Source: Candidatus Poseidoniaceae archaeon (lineage in GTDB: Archaea; Thermoplasmatota; Poseidoniia; Poseidoniales; Poseidoniaceae). Taken from it: 9,821 nt of DNA. Position 1 is the first letter of the stretch. Every line of letters starts with the position of its first letter. The translations under genes and the position numbers were made by a program. Under the pieces are notes generated by a model, which worked only from the letters and a program-made list of their open reading frames with translations, made no database searches and was not told the DNA's origin. The stretch lies in the NCBI GenBank assembly GCA_022451765.1, contig JAKUNY010000031.1:2587-12407 (forward strand). The letters run 5' to 3'. Shown here piece by piece: positions 1 to 7,164 of the stretch.

Positions 1-2905
1 CGTCCGATACGCCATCGTTGTCACTGTCTTTTTGACTCTCTGCGCATCCTACTTCATCGACGCTTTTTCCTTCTGGTGTGTTGAAACACAGGTCGTCGCT
101 ATCGGCAACTTGGTCATTGTCTTGGTCTCGTTCCTCAGCTGAACATCCGAAGATGTTTGCAGCGCTGCCAACAGGCGTGGTAGGACATTGGTCAATGTCA
201 TCAGAAATACCGTCTGCATCGCTGTCTTTCTCAGAATCTGCACATCCACTTGAATCAACGGTCGAACCACGTGGAGTCGCCTTGCAATTGTCATAAGCAT
301 CTTTCACGCCGTCCAAATCACCGTCGAGTTCGGTGTTTGAGCATCCATTGAAATCGACGGATTCTCCAGAGGGTGTATTTGGACAAACATCGAGGTCATT
401 GCTTACCCCGTCTCCATCATCATCGAGCTGATTATCAGCGCATCCAGTCGAATCTACCGTTTGACCAAATTGAGTATTCGGGCACAAATCTGGGTTGTTT
501 CCGTTGGCGTTGTCACCGTACCCATCACCGTCATCATCGCTCCACTGTGTGCCGTCGTTCGGGAATTTGTCAGCGTTTGTTCCTCCTTGATTATCTCCGT
601 ATCCATCACCGTCGCTATCAGCCCATTGTGAACCGTCCGTGGGGAACGCATCAGGGTCGTTGCCTGCCTGATTGTCACCGTATCCATCGAAATCTTGGTC
701 AGCCCATTGCGTTCCATCGGTTGGGAAGCGATCTCCATTGTTGCCATTGCGGTTGTCACCGTATCCATCGACATCGGTCTCTGCCCACTGTGTAGCATCG
801 GCTGGGAATGCATCTGGATTCGTTCCATTCGGGTTGTCACCGAATCCATCGCCATCGGAATCTACCCACTGTGTCCCGTCGGTAGGGAATGCATCACCGT
901 TGGTACCCGTCGAATTGTCTCCAAAGCCGTCTCCATCAGAATCAGCCCATTGCGAAGGATCATTCACCCACAAATCTGGGTTGTTTCCACCTGCGTTGTC
1001 ACCGTACCCATCACCGTCTGCATCGTTCCATTGCGTAGCATCTGTAGGGAATGCATCGGGATAGGATCCATTTGCATTATCTCCGTATCCATCTCCATCT
1101 TGGTCGGACCATTGCGTACCATCACTTGGGAAAGCATCGGAATTGTTTCCGTTCAGATTGTCACCGTATCCATCGCCGTCTTGATCAGACCATTGGGATG
1201 AATCGTTGACGAAGTCATCCAAATCATCGTTGACACCATCCCCGTCGGTGTCCCGTTGGTTCGCTGCACAACCGTTTTGGTCAACCATGGCACCTGATGG
1301 ACTGGAAGGGCATAGGTCCAATTCATTTGCAACACCGTCGAAATCTGAATCGAAGATGAGCGAAAAGCACAGAATGTCTCCAATGCGCTGTGTTCCATCC
1401 GCCTCATACAGTTCTGCAAAGGCACAATATGTTCCAGATGTTGTTGGGGTTGTGTAGTTCCATGTTCCAAGACTCATTCCTTGGTAAGTAGCAGTTACCG
1501 TTGTTAGCGGCGATTGAGCAATGGTTGCATTGCCGGAGTCGAGAATCTTGATTCGATACTGATATGTGTCACCGACAACGAGATCAAGCCCATGTGTGGT
1601 CACGTCGTTTGTTGTTGAGTTCACGCTCGAAGATGCGCTGCTGATGACAATGGAAGGAAGTTGTGGAATGAAGAAGTCATCACCAAATGCACTGAAATTT
1701 TCATTGTTCTCGAGGTTGACGACCGTTCCATTCAGACTCAATACACCAACAAAACCATGATAGTTCGATGTGGTTGGTCCCGCCCACGTAATGTTGTAGT
1801 CTCGGGTTTCAGTTTGGGCTGTAAAGGTATACACCTGTTCATCGATTACGGACGCGTTCAATCCAGCATAAACACTGTTGTTGTTTGCATAGTAAGCTGA
1901 CAAAAAGTTGCTTTCATCGTACACCATCCACGTGAGATTGTACGAGGTTCCAATACTCAGATTGGTGAGATTAATTTCTCCGGTTGTTGATGATGTTGCC
2001 TCTATGGCCAGCATGTCAATATCCAGTTGATCGGATCCTGTAGCGATAAGATTTCCACTTGCATCATACAGGAGGGTGACAATCTCAACGGTGGATTGAT
2101 TTCGCTCGAATGTGTAGTTGACATCAAAAACGTAGGTTGAGGAATTTGAAGAATTGAATGTACCGTTCCCAAGACTGTACGATGTTGATGTATTTCCAAT
2201 CATATTCTGCGTAAGCACGGTCGTGTGGTTGTAGGTTGTGTTGGATTGTAGTCCGGCAAACGAAACGCTTGCATTTGTGCCGTTGATGATGTTGACATAC
2301 ACCAATTCGAGGCTTTGACTACCACCAGGGTTATCCGTCTCAATCGTGATGTTGTATGTAATCGGATTAACGGTACCAGTGAAGCTCATGTAAGGAAAGA
2401 CATTCACGTAGGAGGTGATGTTTTGCGTTGCCAGTACAGACAAGTATTCGTTGTCTGTGGTTGATGAACCAAAATCAAGCATTGCGCCTGTTGAATCATC
2501 CCAATCAACGTCGACATCTTGAATTGCGTGAGAAAATGTCACATTGACGTAGTAAGTGACACCCGTAACCAATTGTATTTCGAAGTAGTCCAGATCGTTT
2601 GTGTTGTGCAACGAGAGGTCGGTGCATGTCACAGGTAGATTACTCGCCTGGGTTGCGGTTGCAGGAGCGTCGTTCACCTCAAGAACATCTGAGACGATTG
2701 AACCCGATGCGTTGGTGCCACCACCCAAGCAAGGATTTGGAATTCCGGATGTTGAGTTGTTTCGTGCTGCTGGGCTACTTGTCTCAGCTTTTTCTTCGGT
2801 AATCAACATCGATGGTGTTGACATCGAAAGGGATAACGAGCACAACATGAGTGTGCTAAAAATCACCAAAATTTTCTGAGAAATGGCCTTCCGTTCTCCG
2901 GACAT
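1..2905 (-). CDS. Large secreted thrombospondin-type-3-like repeat protein (3' end outside window)
   Basis: The reading frame is open from the ATG at 2905 to the left edge (968 codons, no stop), so the C-terminus is missing. Residues 1-11 are basic/polar and 12-28 hydrophobic (ILVIFSTLMLCSLSLS), which is a signal peptide. Residues about 70-188 resemble a bacterial pre-peptidase C-terminal (PPC-like) beta domain, with the pattern NDLDYFEIQL then VTGVTYYVNV. Residues about 190-520 are Ser/Thr/Asn-rich and look like repeated beta-sandwich domains. From residue about 520 the protein is Asp/Gly-rich: one 33-residue module with two cysteines (C532, C546), nine 27-residue DGDGYGDN units (about 570-807), then five more 33-residue modules starting at C808, C841, C874, C907 and C940. 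Such DxDxDG loops bind calcium in thrombospondin type 3 repeats. I infer a calcium-stiffened cell-surface or secreted stalk. No catalytic domain is visible, and ligand and function are unknown. The start lies 37 bases after the zinc-binding gene and has no clear ribosome binding site. Confidence 0.9.
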   Translation of the reverse strand, partial: MSGERKAISQKILVIFSTLMLCSLSLSMSTPSMLITEEKAETSSPAARNNSTSGIPNPCLGGGTNASGSIVSDVLEVNDAPATATQASNLPVTCTDLSLHNTNDLDYFEIQLVTGVTYYVNVTFSHAIQDVDVDWDDSTGAMLDFGSSTTDNEYLSVLATQNITSYVNVFPYMSFTGTVNPITYNITIETDNPGGSQSLELVYVNIINGTNASVSFAGLQSNTTYNHTTVLTQNMIGNTSTSYSLGNGTFNSSNSSTYVFDVNYTFERNQSTVEIVTLLYDASGNLIATGSDQLDIDMLAIEATSSTTGEINLTNLSIGTSYNLTWMVYDESNFLSAYYANNNSVYAGLNASVIDEQVYTFTAQTETRDYNITWAGPTTSNYHGFVGVLSLNGTVVNLENNENFSAFGDDFFIPQLPSIVISSASSSVNSTTNDVTTHGLDLVVGDTYQYRIKILDSGNATIAQSPLTTVTATYQGMSLGTWNYTTPTTSGTYCAFAELYEADGTQRIGDILCFSLIFDSDFDGVANELDLCPSSPSGAMVDQNGCAANQRDTDGDGVNDDLDDFVNDSSQWSDQDGDGYGDNLNGNNSDAFPSDGTQWSDQDGDGYGDNANGSYPDAFPTDATQWNDADGDGYGDNAGGNNPDLWVNDPSQWADSDGDGFGDNSTGTNGDAFPTDGTQWVDSDGDGFGDNPNGTNPDAFPADATQWAETDVDGYGDNRNGNNGDRFPTDGTQWADQDFDGYGDNQAGNDPDAFPTDGSQWADSDGDGYGDNQGGTNADKFPNDGTQWSDDDGDGYGDNANGNNPDLCPNTQFGQTVDSTGCADNQLDDDGDGVSNDLDVCPNTPSGESVDFNGCSNTELDGDLDGVKDAYDNCKATPRGSTVDSSGCADSEKDSDADGISDDIDQCPTTPVGSAANIFGCSAEERDQDNDQVADSDDLCFNTPEGKSVDEVGCAESQKDSDNDGVSD
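2..484 (-). repeat. 33-residue cysteine-containing TSP3-like modules (five in window)
   Basis: The modules begin with Cys at residues 808, 841, 874, 907 and 940 of the large repeat protein, a 99-base period. The consensus is CPxTPxGxxVDxxGC, then an acidic stretch with DxDxDGVxDxxD. Two cysteines 14 residues apart in each module probably form a disulfide, and the acidic loop probably binds calcium, as in thrombospondin type 3 and OmpA-linker repeats. One isolated copy (C532, C546) lies upstream of the 27-residue array. The array is cut by the window edge, so the total copy number is unknown. Confidence 0.85.
470..1198 (-). repeat. Nine tandem 81-bp (27-residue) Asp/Gly-rich coding repeats
   Basis: The invariant Trp codons of the units fall at 1192, 1111, 1030, 949, 868, 787, 706, 625 and 544, exactly 81 bases apart. 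The unit reads roughly TQWxDxDGDGYGDNxxGNxPD followed by AFPTDG. The Asp/Gly core is conserved in sequence, while third positions and linker residues differ between copies, so the array is old or under protein-level selection rather than recently duplicated. The last unit changes at its end from AFPTDG to LCPNTQFG, handing over to the cysteine-containing 33-residue modules. Each unit carries one Ca-binding-like DxDGDGYGDN loop. Confidence 0.93.
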
Positions 2906-2942
2906 ATGTGGAACAAGGCTAGGTTGCTTATGTATGTCACCC
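2906..2942 (-). promoter_or_regulatory. Possible internal promoter for the large repeat protein
   Basis: Reading the minus strand, this 37-base gap contains an AT-rich stretch, TACATAAG (2934-2927), centred about 26 bases before the ATG at 2905. No purine-rich ribosome binding site precedes that ATG. This is the geometry of an archaeal TATA box driving a leaderless transcript, so the repeat protein could be transcribed independently of the carboxylase genes. The box is a weak match and this is inference. Confidence 0.3.
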
Positions 2943-3182
2943 CTAAATCGCAGTTGGGGCTACATGACCGTCTTTTTTGTCATCAGGCTTTCGAACTCGA
3001 GACCAAACACCGTTCATCAGTTCTTCATGGTGTTTCTGGCAATAATGGAATCGGCGGTATGCCTCCCGGAACGAGTAGGCTTTCTTGCCTGTGGCTACGA
3101 GGTATCCTTCAGGGGAAAGTCGGGAAATGATAACCCCAACCTCACCGCATCCTGGAAAATCGCACGCCGGTCCATCGGTCAT
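2943..3182 (-). CDS. Small putative zinc-binding protein, 79 aa
   Basis: I do not recognise a named family. The visible feature is a likely metal site formed by C7 and C12 (CDFPGC) plus C48 and H51 (HYCQKHHEEL), with H46 and H52 as further candidates. A Cys-x4-Cys / Cys-x2-His pattern separated by about 35 residues suggests a small treble-clef-like or short zinc-ribbon fold. The centre (VGVIISRLSPEGYLVATG) looks like a beta hairpin and the C-terminus is basic and polar. The start at 3182 is supported by GAGGT about 8 bases upstream. The gene follows the BCCP gene by 39 bases on the same strand, so it is probably co-transcribed with the carboxylase, but nothing in its sequence ties it to that enzyme. 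A regulatory or assembly role would be a guess. Confidence 0.75.
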   Translation of the reverse strand: MTDGPACDFPGCGEVGVIISRLSPEGYLVATGKKAYSFREAYRRFHYCQKHHEELMNGVWSRVRKPDDKKDGHVAPTAI

Positions 3183-3221
3183 ATCAATACCTCGCCTTCA
3201 TACCACTTGAACTGTTGCCCT

Positions 3222-3632
3222 TCAATCTTCATCATCGGTTGGTTCTGGTTCAATGACAACCAGTGGAACATTTGCTTCAATCGCCTGTCCCTCCTCGCAG
3301 GCTACGTTGATGACTGTCCCATCAACGGGAGCCTGAATCTCATTTTGCATTTTCATTGCTTCAAGGATAAGAATGACTTGACCTTCTTTGACGACGTCAC
3401 CTTCCTTGACTTCAACGGTTACAACCTTTCCTGGAATGCTGGCTGAGACTGTTCCAGATTTCTTCTTCTTGGCACCTCCTCCCCGACGGGCTCGAGGTGC
3501 TGCTTGCGCATTTGGAACTTCGATGATGAAGGTCTGACCTTCGACGGTTGCTTCATAGCTTCCATCATCGTTGAGATTGATTTCAACTACCAGTTCTTCA
3601 CCGTTGACTTTGACTGTTCGCTTCTCTGTCAT
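3222..3632 (-). CDS. Biotin carboxyl carrier protein of propionyl/acetyl-CoA carboxylase, 136 aa
   Basis: This carries covalently bound biotin, which is carboxylated by the biotin carboxylase subunit and then delivers CO2 to the carboxyltransferase encoded just upstream. Residues about 5-40 form a small N-terminal beta region. Residues 41-60 are an Ala/Pro/Arg/Lys-rich flexible linker, and 61-128 are the biotinyl/lipoyl domain with the EAMKM motif. Lys94 is the predicted biotinylation site. The paired-turn signatures IPGKVV and APVDGTV are present, and a short acidic tail ends the protein. The start at 3632 is well supported by GGAGATGAT, a near-complete anti-16S match, overlapping the last codons and stop of the preceding small gene. 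The biotin carboxylase domain is absent, so this is a free-standing carrier, unlike the fused alpha subunits of many bacterial and mitochondrial PCCs. It is known in families of archaeal and transcarboxylase-like enzymes. Confidence 0.95.
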   Translation of the reverse strand: MTEKRTVKVNGEELVVEINLNDDGSYEATVEGQTFIIEVPNAQAAPRARRGGGAKKKKSGTVSASIPGKVVTVEVKEGDVVKEGQVILILEAMKMQNEIQAPVDGTVINVACEEGQAIEANVPLVVIEPEPTDDED

Positions 3633-3636
3633 CGTA

Positions 3637-3828
3637 TCATCTCCAAGGACTTCTGTTGCTCCTGTGATTCATTAGTGAAGAACGGCCCATGTTCATCCTC
3701 CGATGATCTTGTGACCATGCCTCGCCGCGTTGCCGCCCCCGATTCGAAGCATCATCTGTGCTTTCTAAAAGACTGAGAACCGCCGCTATTGCAGCCATTC
3801 TTCGGGTCGCTTCATCCGCCATGGCCAT
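3637..3828 (-). CDS. Small acyl-CoA carboxylase epsilon/PccX-like peptide, 63 aa
   Basis: The gene is 3 bases after the carboxyltransferase stop and 4 bases before the BCCP start, so it is certainly in the same transcript. Residues 5-22 (DEATRRMAAIAAVLSLLE) predict one amphipathic or hydrophobic helix. The rest is Arg/Asn/Ser-rich and disordered-looking, with Trp38 and a terminal PWR. This layout (an N-terminal IAAVL helix, a polar linker, a mid Trp, a basic stretch, a final xWR) resembles the epsilon subunits of actinobacterial acyl-CoA carboxylases (AccE/PccE). A small extra subunit, PccX, is also known for haloarchaeal propionyl-CoA carboxylase. I therefore infer an accessory subunit that stabilises or activates the complex. 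The similarity is by pattern and position only and no alignment was run. It could instead be an OadG-like gamma remnant, although the helix is short for a membrane span. Met3 is an alternative start. Confidence 0.72.
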   Translation of the reverse strand: MAMADEATRRMAAIAAVLSLLESTDDASNRGRQRGEAWSQDHRRMNMGRSSLMNHRSNRSPWR

Positions 3829-3831
3829 TCC

Positions 3832-5412
3832 TCACAACGGGATGTTTCCGTGCTTCTTTGCAGGACGTATCTCTTCTTTTTCCAACAACATCAACAAGGC
3901 CCGAGAAAGACGGGACCGTGTTTCACTTGGCTCAATGACATCGTCGATGTAACCCATCGCTGCTGCTTTGTATGGATTTGCAAATGTGTCTGTAAAGTCC
4001 GCAACCAGTCTTTCGCGTTCTTGCTCCTGATTACGTGCATTCTTAATCCGCCGTCTGTGAATGATTTCTACAGCACCGTCGGCTCCCATGACAGCAAGTT
4101 CTGCACTCGGCCAAGCAACGTTGTAGTCGCCTCGTATGTGCTTTGATGACATGACATCGTAGGCACCACCGTAGGCTTTGCGTAGAATAACGGTCAGTTT
4201 AGGCACCGTCGCTTCTGCATACGCATAGAGCAATTTTGCACCGTGACGAATGATTCCACCCCATTCTTGATTGGTCCCTGGAAGGAAACCTGGTACATCC
4301 TCAAAGGTGAGGATTGGAATGTTAAATGCATCACAGAATCGAACGAAGCGGGCAGCTTTGTCGCTTGCATCGATGTCAAGGCAACCCGCCAACACTTTGG
4401 GTTGGTTGGCTACAACGCCTACCGTGTGTCCAGCAAGGTGGCCAAACCCACAAACAATGTTCATTGCATAATCGGCTTGAACTTCCAAAAAGCCACCATC
4501 GTCGAGAACTTCTCGAACGACGTCCGTCACATCGTATGGTTTGTTGGTATCCTCGGGAATCATGTTGTCCAAGGCATCACAGATTCGATCGGGGCTGTCG
4601 GAGGTTTTGCGAACAGGAGCTCTGTCCATGTTGTTCGAGGGGAACATATCGCAAAGGTCACGTGCAAGTTGGATTGCAGCGTCATCGCTGTCGGCTGTAA
4701 AGTGGGAGACGCCTGACTTTGATGCATGCGTCATCGCACCACCGAGATCTTCGAAGGAAACAACTTCGTTGGTTACTGTTTTGATGACTTCTGGACCAGT
4801 GATGAACATGTGTGCTGTTTTGTCGACCATAATGACGAAATCAGTGATTGCAGGACTGTACACTGCACCACCTGCACAGGGTCCCATAATCACGCTGATT
4901 TGCGGTACAACTCCAGATGCTCGAACATTGCGAAAGAAAATTTCCGCATACGAACCCAACGATGCAACACCTTCCTGAATTCGTGCCCCACCTGAATCGT
5001 TCAAGCCGATTACAGGTCGGCCCGTTTTCAAGGCCATGTCAAGAACCTTGCAAATTTTGAGTCCATGCATTTCTCCCAATGAGCCGCCATAAACAGTGAA
5101 ATCTTGAGCGAAAGCAAAGACTTCTCGACCGTTGATTTTCCCGTGACCCGTGACAACACCATCACCAGGTATGACGTTCTTATCCATGTCGAAGTCCCGA
5201 CAACGGTGCTCAACAAGTGCATCGATTTCTTGGAAAGTACCCTCGTCAAGCAATATTTCGAGGCGTTCTCGAGCGGTCATTTTCCCGCGATTATGCTGTG
5301 CATCGATTCGTGTTTGGCCCCCTCCGGCTTCACTTCGAGCCTTTCGAGCGCGTAGGTCATTGAGACGTTGTTCTGTGGACGACACACTTCTCACCGATAC
5401 ACGGTTGGGCAT
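3832..5412 (-). CDS. pccB: Propionyl-CoA carboxylase carboxyltransferase (beta) subunit, 526 aa
   Basis: This transfers CO2 from carboxybiotin to the alpha carbon of propionyl-CoA, giving methylmalonyl-CoA. It is full length for the family, with both crotonase-fold halves. The N-terminal half holds the acyl-CoA oxyanion motif GGARIQEG (141-148) and GPCAGGAVYSPA (177-188). The C-terminal half holds FEDVPGFLPGTNQE (370-383) and the second oxyanion loop GGAYDVMSSKH (415-425). The C-terminus HGNIPL is typical of PCC beta chains. Asp419 occupies the position that in Streptomyces PccB (Asp422) favours propionyl-CoA, where acetyl-CoA-tolerant paralogues carry a hydrophobic residue. The native oligomer in this family is a hexamer. 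The gene is 45 bases downstream of the acyltransferase and is followed immediately by the small peptide and BCCP genes. The start at 5412 has only a weak purine stretch (AAGGGCG) upstream. The biotin carboxylase partner is not in the window. Confidence 0.96.
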   Translation of the reverse strand: MPNRVSVRSVSSTEQRLNDLRARKARSEAGGGQTRIDAQHNRGKMTARERLEILLDEGTFQEIDALVEHRCRDFDMDKNVIPGDGVVTGHGKINGREVFAFAQDFTVYGGSLGEMHGLKICKVLDMALKTGRPVIGLNDSGGARIQEGVASLGSYAEIFFRNVRASGVVPQISVIMGPCAGGAVYSPAITDFVIMVDKTAHMFITGPEVIKTVTNEVVSFEDLGGAMTHASKSGVSHFTADSDDAAIQLARDLCDMFPSNNMDRAPVRKTSDSPDRICDALDNMIPEDTNKPYDVTDVVREVLDDGGFLEVQADYAMNIVCGFGHLAGHTVGVVANQPKVLAGCLDIDASDKAARFVRFCDAFNIPILTFEDVPGFLPGTNQEWGGIIRHGAKLLYAYAEATVPKLTVILRKAYGGAYDVMSSKHIRGDYNVAWPSAELAVMGADGAVEIIHRRRIKNARNQEQERERLVADFTDTFANPYKAAAMGYIDDVIEPSETRSRLSRALLMLLEKEEIRPAKKHGNIPL

Positions 5413-5457
5413 AACGCCCTTATTCGTTGCCCTTCACAAAATCCGAATGCATCGACC

Positions 5458-7086
5458 TTAGGACGGTCGGAATCGAACCATTTCCCAATCATCTTTGCCG
5501 ATGGGAGGTTCAATCCAATCTGGGTCCCCAGGAAGAACCAAACCACTACCGATCGATGCCATTTCAGTCGCTATCGATCGGTGTGAGCGGATGAGCGAAT
5601 CCCATTCGATTTGGCCACTGCGTAACTTGAACCACAAGCGGAGATTTTTCCAAGATTTGCTGAGGCGTTGGTACAACTTTAGATGCAATCTGGCAGATAC
5701 CGGCCACCAAATCAGAAGGATAGCCGACACCAACGGCCACGGAATTGCAGCAAGCACGGGCAAAATCATTCCAGGGAGTTTGAAATCTTGAAGAGGCGAG
5801 GATACAGAGGCAATAAACCATCCAAGTGAAACAGCACAAAACAGCCACCAAATTGGATACAACCCAATGGAGTAGAGAAGTTTCATGGAGCCGATTCCTG
5901 CCTTATTTTCTTCTTTGCGAGCTTTCCGGGCAACGAACACACGGACGAACATATAGGGCGCACCTGTAGCGATCATAGCAGACCACGTGACGAAGCCAAG
6001 CATCCATGAAGCCGACCAAACCCACAACGCGAAATTCTTGACGAATGCCTTCTTTGAGATCTTTTTTTCACGGTCCTGTAATTCCCACGAGCGAAGTTGG
6101 ATGCGTTCCATTTCTTGGTGATGTGATTTGAATTTGGTTTCGATCTCTTCCGTGCGCTGCGGGTCATTCACCGAGAAATATTGCCATGCTGCCCGAACAC
6201 GCCGAGAACCCATTACGGCTTCGTTGTAGCTAATTTTGGAAACGTTCTCCCCACTGCGAATGGTGTGAATCATCCTTCTTGCGCGCCAAACAAGTTCCCG
6301 ATCTTCCCATGATTCCTGTGCGTGACTGATGCGATTGATTTCTGTTTGCAGCATTGAGGTGACTTGACGGCACCATGCTCTGTCATGAGCGACATCTCCA
6401 TGTTCGACGAGTTCTTCTGGCGTCGGTTTCGGAGCTCCTTCCCTGTTTGGCATAGGTGGTGTCTCTACGGCACGGTTGATCTGCATACTCACCCGTTCAC
6501 GAAACTTATGCTGATCGCTGTAATGAAGGCCTATTGGTACGATGCTAGGGGTGGGTTTACCGCTCTTGTTTGCTCTACGATGTGCTTCAAGCAGTATCCG
6601 TGCAGCTCCTGTTTTCAATTCAACAGCATGAGATTCTGTGTGGCTCATACCCTCTGGAAAGATGGCGATTCGCTCACCGTTGGCAACAAGTTCTGCTAAC
6701 GTATCGACAAGTTTGGAATTGGCTCTCTTTCGCTCTTCTGGAGACGCATCCGAATCCTGTTCCCGTTGAACGGGCTGGACATTGATCCACTTCATAATCC
6801 TCGATAAGATGGGTATGTTGAACAGCGTCGACTTTGCAGTAAACGTCAATCCACCCGGTAAGGCTGCCATCATTAGCATTGGATCTATCAAACCGGCAGG
6901 ATGCCATGCCGTGTAAATAATTCCTCCTTCCTCGGGAAGCGTGTCAACATCTACGGTTGAAATCTCTCGAAACCATGTTTCCATGATTGCCCGGTTGACT
7001 CTTCGCACACGCAAATATCCCTTGCTGGGTTGCAGGTGAAGGGGGTCTTTATCCCAAGGCATGGTTCCGGACGGTAGAACTGACAT
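5458..7086 (-). CDS. PlsC-like glycerolipid acyltransferase with C-terminal membrane region, 542 aa
   Basis: The N-terminal half (about 50-260) is a lysophospholipid/glycerol-phosphate acyltransferase domain. Block I is WHPAGLIDP with His62 and Asp68, i.e. HX5D instead of the common HX4D, as also seen in yeast Gpt2/Sct1-like and some prokaryotic relatives. Block II is around KSTLFNIPILSRIMKW (85-100), block III is FPEG (143-146), and block IV is SIVPIGLHY (181-189). It would move an acyl chain to a glycerol-phosphate or lysolipid at the membrane. Residues about 260-345 are charged and helical, possibly a coiled coil. Three hydrophobic stretches follow (about 352-384, 402-427, 438-463), then a soluble tail. 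At 542 residues it is about twice the size of a minimal PlsC. GGGGATGAT upstream supports the start at 7086. It is the first gene of the minus-strand cluster, and the acyl donor and acceptor cannot be read from sequence. Confidence 0.88.
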   Translation of the reverse strand: MSVLPSGTMPWDKDPLHLQPSKGYLRVRRVNRAIMETWFREISTVDVDTLPEEGGIIYTAWHPAGLIDPMLMMAALPGGLTFTAKSTLFNIPILSRIMKWINVQPVQREQDSDASPEERKRANSKLVDTLAELVANGERIAIFPEGMSHTESHAVELKTGAARILLEAHRRANKSGKPTPSIVPIGLHYSDQHKFRERVSMQINRAVETPPMPNREGAPKPTPEELVEHGDVAHDRAWCRQVTSMLQTEINRISHAQESWEDRELVWRARRMIHTIRSGENVSKISYNEAVMGSRRVRAAWQYFSVNDPQRTEEIETKFKSHHQEMERIQLRSWELQDREKKISKKAFVKNFALWVWSASWMLGFVTWSAMIATGAPYMFVRVFVARKARKEENKAGIGSMKLLYSIGLYPIWWLFCAVSLGWFIASVSSPLQDFKLPGMILPVLAAIPWPLVSAILLIWWPVSARLHLKLYQRLSKSWKNLRLWFKLRSGQIEWDSLIRSHRSIATEMASIGSGLVLPGDPDWIEPPIGKDDWEMVRFRPS

Positions 7087-7164
7087 TTGATATCATCCCC
7101 GAATTGTTGAGCATTGTATGAATTCCAACGACTCTTTCATAACCATCAGTCCATTCCTCCCAAC
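7087..7164. promoter_or_regulatory. Divergent promoter region between the acyltransferase/PCC and mutase/MeaB clusters
   Basis: This 78-base spacer is the only gap from which the two opposing gene sets can be started. The minus side has a ribosome binding site (GGGGATGAT, ending about 6 bases before 7086) and an AT-rich TTCATACAA (reverse strand, about 7117-7109) that could be a TATA box. The plus side has no Shine-Dalgarno sequence before 7165, only a weak AT-rich TTTCATAA (7136-7143) about 25 bases upstream, compatible with a leaderless mRNA. The location is strong evidence for promoters, but the boxes themselves are weak matches. Confidence 0.5.

Noticed and set aside
470..1198. Regularly spaced repeats that could suggest a CRISPR-like array
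   Set aside because: The 81-base units are coding, imperfect and in frame throughout. There are no identical direct repeats separated by unique spacers and no cas genes.
672..1201. Two plus-strand open frames (130 and 168 codons) over the repeat region
   Set aside because: They are antisense to the repeat protein and remain open only because the 81-base repeat avoids stops on both strands. Their predicted products show the same repeat as low-complexity sequence with no recognisable domain.
7114..7164. Upstream ATG extending the B12-binding subunit by 17 residues
   Set aside because: The added residues do not look like the family N-terminus, there is no ribosome binding site, and it would consume most of the divergent promoter spacer. 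MDQPLRIVIAKPG at 7165 is the expected start.
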